Source of the DNA: Mesorhizobium sp. RMAD-H1
GTDB lineage: Bacteria > Pseudomonadota > Alphaproteobacteria > Rhizobiales > Rhizobiaceae
Length of the DNA: 64,000 nt
Assembly: GCF_014191375.1 (NCBI RefSeq)
Contig: NZ_JACHWN010000002.1
Location: forward strand, 124,001 to 188,000
Direction of reading: 5' to 3'
The notes beneath the pieces are model-generated. The model ran no database searches and was not told the origin of the DNA. It saw only the letters and a list, made by a program, of their open reading frames with translations. Positions 37,767 to 46,960 of this stretch are shown here, in pieces. The position numbers and the translations under genes were made by a program. Position 1 is the stretch's first letter. Each line of letters opens with the position of its first letter.

Positions 37767-38474
37767 ATGCAGTTTATTCTCCCCATGGTTTCCGGGCGGC
37801 TCGAACGCCGCTACAAGCGCTTTCTCGCCGATATAACCCTTGATGACGGACGCTTCATAACGGCGTCGGTGCCAAACACCGGCTCGATGCTGGGGCTCAA
37901 TGCGCCGGGCTCCCGCGTCTGGCTCAGCGTCTCTGAAGATCCGAAGCGCAAATATGCCCATACGCTGCAGATCGTCGAGGCGGACGGGACACTGGTCGGA
38001 ATCAACACCGGCCTTCCCAACCGGATCGCCGAGGAGGCCATACTCGCCGGCATGCTGCCGTCGCTTGCCGGCTATGGCGGCCTCAAGCGCGAGCAGAAAT
38101 ATGGCCGCAATTCCCGCATCGACATCCTGCTTTCCGACAGCGCGCGCCCCACGGCCTATGTCGAGGTGAAGAACGTGCATTTCATGCGCGAGCCCGGTCT
38201 CGCCGAATTTCCCGATACGGTGACGGCGCGCGGCGCAAAACATCTGGACGAACTCGGCGACATGGTGGAAGCTGGCCATCGCGGTGTTATGCTGTTCGTC
38301 ATACAGCGTAATGATTGCAGCAGCTTCCGGCTTTGCCAGGATCTCGACCCTGCCTATTGCAGCGCATTCGACCGGGCACGGCAGCGTGGGGTTGAGGCAT
38401 ACGCCATTCGATGCCACATAACGCCCGAGGGCATCGCCGCCGATTGCGCGGTGCCGATCGATGAAAGAGTGTAG
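37767..38474 (+). CDS. sfsA: DNA/RNA nuclease SfsA
   Basis: A 235-aa SfsA family protein. The N-terminal OB-like part contains [19 protein letters not shown] near residue 35. The nuclease-like core [21 protein letters not shown] near 115 carries a PD-(D/E)xK pattern (D, E, K). A GTG three codons upstream is in frame, but ATG at 37767 gives the family length. SfsA was first named for effects on sugar fermentation genes; recent work supports nuclease activity. Confidence 0.93.
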   Translation: MQFILPMVSGRLERRYKRFLADITLDDGRFITASVPNTGSMLGLNAPGSRVWLSVSEDPKRKYAHTLQIVEADGTLVGINTGLPNRIAEEAILAGMLPSLAGYGGLKREQKYGRNSRIDILLSDSARPTAYVEVKNVHFMREPGLAEFPDTVTARGAKHLDELGDMVEAGHRGVMLFVIQRNDCSSFRLCQDLDPAYCSAFDRARQRGVEAYAIRCHITPEGIAADCAVPIDERV

Positions 38475-38485
38475 ACGGACAGCTG

Positions 38486-39313
38486 ATGGTTACCTATCTC
38501 GATGCGGCAAGCGCACCTCTGAAGTTCACCGGCCAGATACGCCTCTATGACGAGGAGGCGTTCGAGGGCATGCGCAGGGCATGCCAACTGACGGCGCGCT
38601 GCCTGGACGAGCTCGCCTCGATCGTCAGGCCGGGCCTGCCGACCGACGAGATCGACCGCTTCGTTCGCGAGTTCGGCGCCGATCACGGCGCGGTCCCCGC
38701 CACGCTCAACTATCGCGGCTTCACCAAATCGGTCTGCACATCGATCAACCATGTGGTCTGCCACGGCATCCCCAATGAGAAGCCTCTGCGCGAGGGCGAT
38801 ATCGTCAATATCGACGTGACCTATCTTCTGGACGGCTGGCACGGGGATTCAAGCCGCATGTATGCGGTCGGCGAGATCAAGCGTGCGGCGGAACGCCTGC
38901 TCGAGGTGACGCATGAATCGCTGATGCGCGGCATTGCGGCCGTCAGGCCCGGCGCGCGCACGGGCGCGATCGGCGCAGCGATCCAGACCTATGCCGAAGC
39001 CGAGCGCTGCTCCGTCGTGCGCGATTTCTGCGGCCATGGCGTCGGCCGGCTCTTCCACGACGCGCCGAACATCCTGCACTACGGCTCGCCGAACGAAGGC
39101 GTGGAGATGCGCGAGGGCATGATCTTCACCATCGAGCCGATGATCAATCTCGGCAAACCGCATGTGAAGGTGCTTGCCGACGGCTGGACGGCGGTGACGC
39201 GCGACCGGTCGCTTTCCGCCCAGTACGAGCATACGGTGGGCGTGACGAAGGACGGGTGCGAAATTTTCACGCTTTCACCCGCTGGAATATTCGGCCCGAA
39301 ACAGGCATCCTGA
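38486..39313 (+). CDS. map: Type I methionine aminopeptidase
   Basis: A 275-aa metalloenzyme removing the N-terminal Met from new proteins. The five metal ligands sit in expected blocks: NIDVTYLLDGWHGDSSRM (two Asp), GHGVGRLFHDAPNI (His) and EGMIFTIEPMIN (Glu), plus EHTVGVT near the end (Glu). It starts 11 bp after sfsA and is followed by radC 43 bp on, a conserved sfsA-map-radC order in this group. Confidence 0.96.
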   Translation: MVTYLDAASAPLKFTGQIRLYDEEAFEGMRRACQLTARCLDELASIVRPGLPTDEIDRFVREFGADHGAVPATLNYRGFTKSVCTSINHVVCHGIPNEKPLREGDIVNIDVTYLLDGWHGDSSRMYAVGEIKRAAERLLEVTHESLMRGIAAVRPGARTGAIGAAIQTYAEAERCSVVRDFCGHGVGRLFHDAPNILHYGSPNEGVEMREGMIFTIEPMINLGKPHVKVLADGWTAVTRDRSLSAQYEHTVGVTKDGCEIFTLSPAGIFGPKQAS

Positions 39314-39356
39314 CAGGGGTAAATCCCAGCTGTTCATTTCGGGGGGCGGATAACGA

Positions 39357-40139
39357 ATGGCGGACGAGAAGGATCGCGAGCGGGGCTTTCTGGAAGAAAG
39401 CGCTGGGAGCAAGTTCGAAGAGACCGCAGTCGAATCGGCCCCTCCAGTCTCCACGATCAAGCCGCCGCGCCCCCATTATGCCGGCCACCGCGAGCGGCTG
39501 CGGCAGCGCTTTCGCGAAAATGGCGGCGATGCGCTCGCCGATTACGAATTGCTCGAACTCCTGCTCTTCCGCAGCGTTCCCCGCGCCGATACGAAGCCGC
39601 TCGCCAAGGCGCTTCTTGCCCGCTTCGGCTCCTTTGCCGAGGTGCTGGGCGCACCCGAGCGGCTGCTGATGGAAGTGCCGAGCTGCGGCCCGTCGATCGC
39701 CGCCGACCTGAAAATCGTCGCGTCCGCCGCCCAGCGCATGGCCAGAAGCACCATAAAGGGGCGCGAGGTGCTGGGCTCCTGGAGCAAGGTTGTCGAATAT
39801 TGCACAGCGGCCATGGCTTACGAGGACCGCGAGCAGTTCCGCATCCTGTTCCTCGACAAGAAGAACGGGTTGATCGCCGACGAGGTCCAGCAGGTCGGCA
39901 CCGTCGACCACACGCCCGTCTACCCGCGCGAGATCGTCCGCCGGGCGCTGGAGCTTTCTGCCTCAGCCATCATTCTGGTCCATAATCATCCCTCCGGCGA
40001 CCCTACCCCGTCGCGGGCCGACATCAGCATGACCAAGACCATCATCGACGTGGCCAAGGGGCTCGGCATCACCGTTCACGACCACATCATCATCGGCAAG
40101 AGCGGGCACACCAGCTTCAAGGGGCTGGACCTGATTTGA
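39357..40139 (+). CDS. radC: RadC family JAB-domain protein
   Basis: A 260-aa UPF0758/RadC protein. A helix-hairpin-helix region (about residues 75-120) precedes the MPN/JAB domain, with metal motif [19 protein letters not shown] near residue 207 and an upstream Glu. Despite the name, a repair role is not established for most members. It converges with the small gene at 40147. Confidence 0.93.
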   Translation: MADEKDRERGFLEESAGSKFEETAVESAPPVSTIKPPRPHYAGHRERLRQRFRENGGDALADYELLELLLFRSVPRADTKPLAKALLARFGSFAEVLGAPERLLMEVPSCGPSIAADLKIVASAAQRMARSTIKGREVLGSWSKVVEYCTAAMAYEDREQFRILFLDKKNGLIADEVQQVGTVDHTPVYPREIVRRALELSASAIILVHNHPSGDPTPSRADISMTKTIIDVAKGLGITVHDHIIIGKSGHTSFKGLDLI

Positions 40140-40146
40140 AGGCACA

Positions 40147-40305
40147 TCACAGCTTCGGCGGCTTGCACGGCAGGTTGAAGGCACAGCGACTGTTCGGCGT
40201 CGCGGAGACGAACTTGGTCAATTCGGGGTCTTTGCTGACCAGCGCGCCAAACCCCGCCGCAAAAGCCGCGAATATCAGACACACGATAGCAAGCCGGATT
40301 ATCAT
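40147..40305 (-). CDS. Small membrane-anchored protein, 52 aa
   Basis: MIIRLAIVCLIFAAFAAGFG forms one hydrophobic N-terminal helix, either an uncleaved anchor or signal. A 30-residue tail (SKDPELTKFVSATPNSRCAF, then two more Pro/Lys clusters) has two cysteines spaced like a disulfide loop. It has a GAGGA ribosome site nine bases upstream. The stop lies 8 bp from radC's. No family recognised; gene reality rests on the ribosome site and coherent composition. Confidence 0.6.
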   Translation of the reverse strand: MIIRLAIVCLIFAAFAAGFGALVSKDPELTKFVSATPNSRCAFNLPCKPPKL

Positions 40306-40371
40306 TGCAGGTCGTCCTCGTTTCGCCTGCCCCCGAATGATCTTCCTAAAATCATCTTAACATGAACTTGA

Positions 40372-40389
40372 CGATCGTGTTAACGATCG
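40372..40389. promoter_or_regulatory. Palindrome in the fhuC upstream region
   Basis: CGATCGT-GTTA-ACGATCG, a perfect 7+7 inverted repeat in the 136-bp gap between the divergent 52-aa gene and fhuC. A second, weaker ATGAT-N9-ATCAT lies at 40337-40355. Either could be an operator; neither matches TGA-N9-TCA. Confidence 0.4.
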
Positions 40390-40441
40390 CCATCGCTTGA
40401 TCCGGTAATCCCGTAACGCTTCAACAACCGCTGGGCCCCGC

Positions 40442-41278
40442 ATGAGTTTTCTCAATCCCCGATCAACCACAGACCTTGCAAGGCACGCCCTCGGCATCGA
40501 CCAGGACACGCTTTATCAGCTGGACGCGGTATCCTTTGCCGTCGCGGGACGGGAACTCCTGCAACCGCTGACGCTAAGCCTGCCGGCGCGGCGCGTCATC
40601 GGGCTGATCGGCCATAACGGCTCGGGTAAATCCACCCTGATCAAGCTTCTTGCCCGCCAGCAGCAGCCGACGGGCGGCGAAGTGCGCTTCGAGGGGCGCC
40701 CGCTCGCCCAGTGGGGCGACCGCCAGTTCGCGCGCAAGGTGGCCTATCTGCCGCAGCAGACGCCACCGGCGTCGGGCATGCTGGTGAAGGAGCTGGTGGC
40801 GCTCGGGCGTTATCCTTGGCATGGGGCCCTCGGCCGCTTCAGCCGGATCGACCGCGAAAAGGTCGATGAGGCGATCGAGCTCACGGATATCGCCCCCTTT
40901 GCCGACCGGCTGGTGGATACGCTCTCAGGCGGCGAGCGCCAGCGGGTCTGGCTTGCCATGCTGGTGGCGCAGGATGCCGAATGCCTGCTTCTGGACGAGC
41001 CCATCTCGGCGCTCGACGTTGCCCACCAGATGGAAGTGCTCTCGCTCGTCCATCGCCTGAGCCAGACCAAGGGCATCGGCGTGCTGGTGGTGCTGCATGA
41101 CGTGAACATGGCGGCACGCTTCTGCGACGAACTGGTGGCGCTGCATACGGGCCGCCTGATTGCACGTGGAACCCCTGCGGAAATCATGGTTCCCGAGGAG
41201 CTCCAGCGCATCTATGGTGTTGCAATGGATGTGATCCCGCATCCGGGTTCAGGCATTCCGGTCAGCTTCGTCCGATAG
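40442..41278 (+). CDS. fhuC: Iron-siderophore ABC transporter ATPase (FhuC-like), orphan
   Basis: A 278-aa ATPase of the FepC/FhuC group. Walker A is GHNGSGKSTLI near residue 58, the Q-loop is VAYLPQQTPP, the signature is LSGGERQRVWLAMLV near 160, Walker B is CLLLDEPISALD and the switch is VLHDVNMAARF. The N-terminal 30 residues extend beyond the usual ABC start. No fhuB, fhuD or receptor is adjacent, so its permease must be elsewhere or it may serve another importer. Symbol given by similarity only. Confidence 0.8.
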   Translation: MSFLNPRSTTDLARHALGIDQDTLYQLDAVSFAVAGRELLQPLTLSLPARRVIGLIGHNGSGKSTLIKLLARQQQPTGGEVRFEGRPLAQWGDRQFARKVAYLPQQTPPASGMLVKELVALGRYPWHGALGRFSRIDREKVDEAIELTDIAPFADRLVDTLSGGERQRVWLAMLVAQDAECLLLDEPISALDVAHQMEVLSLVHRLSQTKGIGVLVVLHDVNMAARFCDELVALHTGRLIARGTPAEIMVPEELQRIYGVAMDVIPHPGSGIPVSFVR

Positions 41279-41313
41279 AGCTGCCACCGACGATCGGATG
41301 CGTTCGCCGCGGA

Positions 41314-41616
41314 TCAATCCTGGAGATAGATGACCCTGCGGTTGTCCAGCTCGACGATCACCGGTTCGCCATTGACGTAGATATAGCCGTATTGCGGTGC
41401 TTCGGGCACCGGCTGCAGTTGGATATCTTCGGGGACCACATAGCCCTCGCTTATCTCGCCTTCGATGACGACGGGATCGACCGGATGCTCGATCACATAT
41501 TCGCGTACGGGCGGCGGGACTTCCCTGATGATCACGTCCTGGGCGAAAGCAGCCCCGGACCCGGCGATCATCCCGGCGGCAATCAATGCTGCGGATAGTG
41601 CAATTGGGGTTTTCAT
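41314..41616 (-). CDS. DUF1236 family secreted protein
   Basis: A 100-aa protein with a signal peptide (MKTPIALSAALIAAGMIAG, cut after AFA). The acidic, Pro/Val/Glu-rich mature part ends with the DUF1236 signature VNGEPVIVELDNRRVIYLQD. The start at 41616 follows a purine-rich AGAGAGG; the frame continues upstream without support. An EcfG-type promoter lies 45 bp ahead, so general stress control is likely. Role unknown. Confidence 0.85.
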   Translation of the reverse strand: MKTPIALSAALIAAGMIAGSGAAFAQDVIIREVPPPVREYVIEHPVDPVVIEGEISEGYVVPEDIQLQPVPEAPQYGYIYVNGEPVIVELDNRRVIYLQD

Positions 41617-41660
41617 CGCTAGCCTCTCTTTTCGTTCCTTTTGCACCCCCGGTGCATCAG

Positions 41661-41686
41661 AACGGGGCAGCCCTGCATTAGGTTCC
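41661..41686 (-). promoter_or_regulatory. EcfG-type general stress promoter
   Basis: On the minus strand: GGAAC, 17 bases, CGTT, ending 44 bp before the DUF1236 start codon. Third match to the EcfG consensus in the window. Confidence 0.75.
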
Positions 41687-41698
41687 GCGGACGAAATG

Positions 41699-42418
41699 TC
41701 AGTCGAAGAGCGATGAGTGCTCGGCAGCGAGCCTGGGGAGGGAAATGAGAATCTCCGAAAGATGCTGCCGCATGCTGGTTTCCGCCGCTTCCGGCGAGCC
41801 GTTCTTGATGCCCTCCAGAATGTCCTCATGCTGCTTGATGATGGTTTCGAGCGGCGTGGCTTCCGGCAGCGAGAGATAGCGCACGCGGTCCATCTGCGCC
41901 TTCAGGCTTTCGATGACCCGCCATGCATCGTCGCAATCGGCGCATCTGGCGATCGCCTGATGGAAAGCTTCGTCCAGGCGCAGGAAGGCCGCATGGTCCC
42001 CTGCCCGCGCGACCGATTTCTGATCGGCGATCAGCCGTTCCAGGGCCTCGATATCCGCGTCCGGCGCATTCGCCGCCGCCTCGCGGACGATGGCGACCTC
42101 CACCGCCTCGCGGATGAAGCGGGCATTTCTCACCTCGCGGATGGAGATCAGCCGGACATAGGTGCCCCGCTGCGGGCGGATTTCGATGAAGCCGATCTCC
42201 GCCAGCTTGATGAAGGCTTCCCTCACCGGCTGTCGCGAAACCCGCAATTGCCGCGCGATCTCGGCTTCCGACAGCGGATGCCCCGGACGCAGCTGCAACT
42301 GCACGATGGCCTGCCGCAGCGTCTCGAAGACACGGCTGGCGATCGTCGCCTGCCGTGACCGGCGGCCGTCATCCTCCAGCGCGGGAAATTCGAAATCGAA
42401 AGTCATGTTGACAGTCAT
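41699..42418 (-). CDS. GntR-family regulator, FadR/FCD subfamily
   Basis: A 239-aa regulator. The winged HTH spans about residues 30-95 (GHPLSEAEIARQLRVSRQPVREAFIKL). An all-helical FCD ligand domain follows to the end, with metal-ligand type residues D and H in RLDEAFHQAIARC and QHEDILEGIKNG. It is divergent from the TRAP genes 61 bp away, so it very likely controls them, with an organic acid as effector. Start at 42418 or the ATG four codons later. Confidence 0.9.
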   Translation of the reverse strand: MTVNMTFDFEFPALEDDGRRSRQATIASRVFETLRQAIVQLQLRPGHPLSEAEIARQLRVSRQPVREAFIKLAEIGFIEIRPQRGTYVRLISIREVRNARFIREAVEVAIVREAAANAPDADIEALERLIADQKSVARAGDHAAFLRLDEAFHQAIARCADCDDAWRVIESLKAQMDRVRYLSLPEATPLETIIKQHEDILEGIKNGSPEAAETSMRQHLSEILISLPRLAAEHSSLFD

Positions 42419-42432
42419 ATACTACCATACTA
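42419..42432. promoter_or_regulatory. Possible operator between gntR and dctP
   Basis: Direct repeat ATACTA-CC-ATACTA directly abutting the gntR start codon, within the 61-bp divergent gap. The spacing of 8 bp suits adjacent half-sites of a GntR dimer, but the motif is not a known FCD consensus. Confidence 0.4.
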
Positions 42433-42479
42433 GCGTGGAAAAGTGGATTTTGGAGGATCTACGCTCCTGGGAGGAAATC

Positions 42480-43454
42480 ATGAAGTTTCTATCGTTGAAG
42501 GCACTCTTGTCGATCGGTGCGCTGATCGCCGCCACGCCGGCCTTTTCTGCCGACTACACGCTCAGCATCAACACTGCCCTGACCACCGATGACCCGCTCT
42601 ATAAGGGGCTCGAGGCGTTTCGCGACGCGGTGGCCAAGCGGTCGGGCGATGCCCTTGAGGTCAAGCTCTTTCCCAATTCGCAGCTCGGCTCCGACGAGGA
42701 CGTCCTGGAACAGGCCCGCGCCGGCGCGCCGGTCGCCGTTGTCGTCGACGGGGGCCGGCTGGCGGTCTTCCAGAAAGAGTTCGGCGTGCTCGGCGCGCCC
42801 TATCTCGCTTCGGGCTATGACGGCATGCGCAAGATCGTGACCTCGCCTCTCTTCGAGGAGTGGGTGAAGAAGCTTCACGATGCTTCGGGACACCAGGTCC
42901 TCTCCTTCAACTGGTGGCAGGGCGAGCGGCAGCTCTGGACCAAGAAGCCGGTCAGCACGCCGGCCGATCTGGCGGGTGTGCGCATGCGTACCCCCGGTGC
43001 GCCGGTCTGGATGGAAACCATCAAGGCGATGGGCGCAACGCCGACGCCGATGCCCTTTGCCGAAGTCTACCCGGCTCTCCAGCAGAACGTCATCGACGCA
43101 GTGGAGGCGCAATATCCCGCGGGTTGGGGCGCCAAGCTGCAGGAGGTGACGAAACATGTGACCAAGACCGGCCATATCAACCTGATCACCGGGCTTGTCA
43201 CGAGCGCCGCATGGTTCGACAGCCTTCCCCCGGAGATGCAGACGATCCTGCGCGAAGAAGCGCTGAAGGCAGGAGACATCGCCTCGCACGGCACCGAGGA
43301 TTCGCTTGCGAAGATCGAAGCAGATCTGAAGGCGGCCGGCGTGACCGTCGCCGATATCGACGTGACCCCGTTCAGGGAAGCTACGGCAGGCGTTTACGAC
43401 ACGCTCGGCTACAGCGAACTGCGCAAGCAGTTGCAGGCCATCGTGGGCGAATAA
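42480..43454 (+). CDS. dctP: TRAP transporter substrate-binding protein (DctP family)
   Basis: A 324-aa periplasmic binding protein. Signal peptide MKFLSLKALLSIGALIAATP (cut after FSA). Family features are DALEVKLFPNSQLGSDEDVLEQ near residue 60, and LAGVRMRTPG near 165, where the Arg binds the substrate carboxylate. AEVYPALQQNVIDAVEAQ follows. Strong GGGAGGAA ribosome site. Substrate is probably a carboxylate such as a sugar acid; it cannot be fixed from sequence. Confidence 0.92.
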   Translation: MKFLSLKALLSIGALIAATPAFSADYTLSINTALTTDDPLYKGLEAFRDAVAKRSGDALEVKLFPNSQLGSDEDVLEQARAGAPVAVVVDGGRLAVFQKEFGVLGAPYLASGYDGMRKIVTSPLFEEWVKKLHDASGHQVLSFNWWQGERQLWTKKPVSTPADLAGVRMRTPGAPVWMETIKAMGATPTPMPFAEVYPALQQNVIDAVEAQYPAGWGAKLQEVTKHVTKTGHINLITGLVTSAAWFDSLPPEMQTILREEALKAGDIASHGTEDSLAKIEADLKAAGVTVADIDVTPFREATAGVYDTLGYSELRKQLQAIVGE

Positions 43455-43513
43455 GTCGTTCACCGACGCCTCTCTCCTGCGGTCGATCGACCGGTACAAG
43501 ACAAGGATTGAAC

Positions 43514-44029
43514 ATGTTCAAGTTCCTAAAACGGCTTGAATTCGCGCTGGCGGCCACCCTCCTGGGGCTGATCGTCGTCCTGGTATTCGCTGCTGCCGTC
43601 ATGCGCTTCTTCGGACATCCTCTGATCTGGTCGGTCGACCTGTCGCAGCTCCTGTTCATCTGGCTCTGTTTCTTTGGAGCCACCAAGGCGATGCGCGAGA
43701 AGAGCCATATCGGCATCGACTATCTCGTGCGCAAGCTGAGCCGCCGCCATCAATTCGCGCTGGAATGCCTGATCTCGGTGGTCATCCTGGTGTTCCTCGT
43801 GCTGCTGGCGGTCGAGGGATACAAGCTCACCATGCTCAACCGGCAACGCCTGTTCGGCGACAGCGGCCTTTCCTACGCCTGGGTGACGGCCGCGGTCCCC
43901 GTCGGATGCGCGATGATCGGTGCCGCCCTCATCGGCAATCTCATCAGGGCATGGCCGCGCCGCAACGACGGCCACACCCTGATCTATTCCCGCTCTGAAG
44001 CCGAAACGCCGGCAAGGATGGAACTCTGA
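43514..44029 (+). CDS. dctQ: TRAP transporter small permease (DctQ)
   Basis: A 171-aa protein with four membrane spans. It has the DctQ pattern: an Arg/Phe-rich stretch FFGHPLIWSVDLSQLLFIWLCF near residue 35 and AMREKSHIGIDYLV near 60. It pairs with DctM one base downstream. The start is the ATG after AAGGATTG at 43514; longer frames overlap dctP. Confidence 0.9.
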   Translation: MFKFLKRLEFALAATLLGLIVVLVFAAAVMRFFGHPLIWSVDLSQLLFIWLCFFGATKAMREKSHIGIDYLVRKLSRRHQFALECLISVVILVFLVLLAVEGYKLTMLNRQRLFGDSGLSYAWVTAAVPVGCAMIGAALIGNLIRAWPRRNDGHTLIYSRSEAETPARMEL

Positions 44030-44030
44030 C

Positions 44031-45311
44031 ATGGCGCTGATCAGCATCATCTTCCTGGCCCTCATGGCCCTCGGCGCACCGGTCGCCTTCGCGATCGGCA
44101 TCTCGGGCTTCGTGTTCTTCATCACCGAAGCGACGATGCCGATGTCGATCGCGGTGCAGAAGATCGCGGCGATGAGCCAGAGCTTCCCGCTGCTGGCGGT
44201 GCCGTTCTTCATCTTCGCCGGCCATCTGATGAACGAGAGCGGCATCACCGATCGGCTGTTCCGCTTTTCCTACGTTGCCGTGGGCTGGATGGCCGGCGGG
44301 TTGGCGCAGGTCGCGATCGTGCTCTCGACCGTCATGGGCGGTGTCTCAGGCTCGGCGGTCGCCGACGCGGCTATGGAGGCGCGCATCCTCGGCCCCACCA
44401 TGATCGCCAAGGGCTATGGCAGGGGCTTTTCCGCTGCCGCGATCGCCGTCGGCTCGCTGATCACGGCGACCATCCCGCCGAGCATCGGCCTCATCCTCTA
44501 CGGCTATGTCGCCAATGTCTCGATCGGCAGGCTTTTCATCGCCGGCATCGTTCCCGGTTTCCTGATGATGGCCGGGTTGATGGTGACGACCTATGTGATC
44601 GCGAGGCGGCGCGGCTACGTGGTTGCCAATACCGAACGTCCGACGGCCCGCGCGCTCATCTCGGCGATCTGGGGTGCCAAATGGGCCCTGCTCTTTCCCG
44701 TCGCCTTGGTGGTGACGATCCGCGGCGGCGTGTTCACCCCGTCGGAAGTCGGCGCCTTCGCCGTCGTCTATGCCCTGTTCGTGGGCTTGTTCGCGCATCG
44801 GGAGCTCGATTTCGACAAGATCAAGCGCGCCATGGGGCACGCGATTTCCGATATCGGGCTGACCATGTTCATCATCCTGATGTCCGGAATGGTCGGCTTC
44901 GCGATCATCTATCTGCAGGTGCCGCAGAACCTGTCGTCCTGGATGCTTGCCGGTATCACCAGCCCGTATGCCGTCGTGCTTCTGATCCTGCTTTTCCTGA
45001 TCATTGCGGGATGCTTCATCGAAAGCACGGTACTGGTTCTTCTGCTGGCTCCGATCTTCGTGCCCATCGTCAGCCAGCTCGGCGTCGATCCGGTGCATTT
45101 CGGCATCCTGATGATGAGCATCGTCACGCTCGGCGGCATGACGCCGCCGGTTGGCGTGGCGATGTACGCGGTGTGCTCCCTCATGGATGTGAGGATCGAG
45201 GAATATACGAAGGAAGCCCTTCCCTTCCTCGCCACCATCATCGGGCTGATCGCACTGCTCCTCTTCCTGCCGGATCTGGTGTTGTTCCTGCCCAACTGGG
45301 CATTTGGCTGA
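44031..45311 (+). CDS. dctM: TRAP transporter large permease (DctM)
   Basis: A 426-aa DctM/SiaM protein with about 11-12 spans. Typical motifs are [20 protein letters not shown] near residue 58, [15 protein letters not shown] near 105 and [14 protein letters not shown] near 370. It drives uptake using the sodium or proton gradient. The one-base gap to dctQ shows tight coupling; an intrinsic terminator follows. Confidence 0.93.
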   Translation: MALISIIFLALMALGAPVAFAIGISGFVFFITEATMPMSIAVQKIAAMSQSFPLLAVPFFIFAGHLMNESGITDRLFRFSYVAVGWMAGGLAQVAIVLSTVMGGVSGSAVADAAMEARILGPTMIAKGYGRGFSAAAIAVGSLITATIPPSIGLILYGYVANVSIGRLFIAGIVPGFLMMAGLMVTTYVIARRRGYVVANTERPTARALISAIWGAKWALLFPVALVVTIRGGVFTPSEVGAFAVVYALFVGLFAHRELDFDKIKRAMGHAISDIGLTMFIILMSGMVGFAIIYLQVPQNLSSWMLAGITSPYAVVLLILLFLIIAGCFIESTVLVLLLAPIFVPIVSQLGVDPVHFGILMMSIVTLGGMTPPVGVAMYAVCSLMDVRIEEYTKEALPFLATIIGLIALLLFLPDLVLFLPNWAFG

Positions 45312-45330
45312 ACTTCCGGCCGTGATGCGT

Positions 45331-45356
45331 TCCCCGCCGAACCCGGCGGGGATTTT
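45331..45356 (+). terminator. Intrinsic terminator after dctM
   Basis: TCCCCGCC, 6-nt loop, GGCGGGGA, then TTTT. Confidence 0.85.
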
Positions 45357-45453
45357 ATGCCGGCTATTCATTGCTCCCTGTCCCGTGGAATTGATGCGCA
45401 CGATGGCTGTGAGATGCTGCGTGCGTTCATTTTACGGGAGAAGGACAATTTTC

Positions 45454-46922
45454 ATGACCAATCATTTTGCCCGGCTGCTTCTTGCAAGCATGGCAGCTAC
45501 CACCGCTTTTTCAATCCACATCGGCGAAGCCGGTGCCCAGACGGTGGACGCGGACGCCATTTTTCAGCGTGCGGCCACGGGGATGCTCTCCGAACCCGGC
45601 GGGGCACGACGCCTGAAGGGTGATATCACTGCCGCTTTCCGCGATCAGATCAGGGCGGGGCCGGCAAAGCACGTCATCCTTTTCATCGGCGACGGCATGG
45701 GCGATTCCGAAATCACCGTCGCCCGCGATTATGCGGTCGGAGCCGGTAATTTCTTCAAAGGGCTGGATGCGCTGCCTGTGACAGGGCAATACACCCATTA
45801 TTCGCTCGACAAGCAAACCGGCAAGCCGACCTATGTGACCGATTCCGCCGCTTCCGCCACCGCCTGGGCGAGCGGCATCAAGACCTATAATGGCGCGATC
45901 GGCGTCGATATTCATGGAATGCCGCATGAGACGCTGCTCGAACGCGCCAAGCAGGCGGGCCTTGCCACGGGAAATGTCAGCACGGCCGAAATCCAGGACG
46001 CCACCCCTGCGGCCGAGGTCGCCCATGTCAGCCATCGCAAATGTTACGATCCGACCAGCACGGCCCGGAAATGCCCGGGGAACGCGCTGGAAAATGGCGG
46101 CCTCGGCTCCATCAGCGAGCAGCTTCTCGATGTTCGCCCCGATGTGACGCTCGGGGGCGGCGAACACTATTTCGAGGACAGGGCCAGGGCGGGCGAATGG
46201 AAGGGCATGCCTCTCAATGCCCAGGCCAGAGCACGCGGCTACCAGATCATCAGCACGCTCGAAGAACTCGAGAGGACGAAGTGGCAGACCAGGACAAGCC
46301 CCTGCTCGGCCTCTTTGCTCCGGGCAATCTTCCGGTGAGCTGGGAAGGCCCGCAGGCGAGGCACAACGGCAATCTCGAAAAGACGCCGGTCGAATGCAAG
46401 CCGAACGGCAAGCGCCCGGCCAACATTCCGACGCTCGCGCAGATGACGGAAAAGGCGATCGAGCTTCTAAAGGCCAATGAGAAGGGCTTCTTCCTGCAGG
46501 TCGAAAGCGCCTCCATCGACAAGCAGGACCATGCCGCCAATCCCTGCGGCCAGATCGGCGAAACCGTGGCGCTCGACGCAGCCGTGCAGGTGGCGCTGGA
46601 CTTTGCCCGCAAGGACGGCAACACGCTAGTGATCGTCACCGCTGATCATGCCCATTCGAGCCAGATCATCGATCCCGATGCACGGGCGCCCGGTCTTACC
46701 CAACTGTTGAAAACCAGGGAGGGCGGCCTCATGGCCGTCAGCTACGCCACGTCGGACGAGCCCGATCATCAGGGACATACCGGCACGCAGCTGCGCGTCG
46801 CCGCCTTCGGACCAGGGGCGGCCAATTTCACCGGCCTCAGCGACCAGACGGACATGTTCTACACGATCCGCGACCTCCTGCAGCTCCAGCCGGAGCTGGC
46901 CGGAACGACCAAATTGCATTAG
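45454..46922 (+). pseudogene. phoA: Alkaline phosphatase (PhoA type) with a one-base frameshift
   Basis: Signal peptide and N-terminal part read from the ATG at 45454: metal-site [14 protein letters not shown] and nucleophile motif [14 protein letters not shown]. That frame stops at 46338 with an unrelated tail after about residue 276. The rest continues in the next frame from about 46282 ([14 protein letters not shown], then [15 protein letters not shown] and [11 protein letters not shown] with Zn ligands), to 46922. Adding one G in the AAGTGG run near 46281 restores [14 protein letters not shown]. Both halves are otherwise intact, so this is a very recent mutation or a sequencing error. Confidence 0.8.
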
Positions 46923-46960
46923 GTCAGCGACGATCGCCCTCGCAAACCGATGTGGCAGCC

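Noticed and set aside
40337-40355. IRO box before fhuC
   Set aside because: The spacing is TGA-N11-TCA, not N9, so it does not meet the RirA pattern.
45400-45453. Possible Pho box before phoA
   Set aside because: CTG repeats there are 10 bp apart and lack the CTGTCAT form; not distinguishable from chance.
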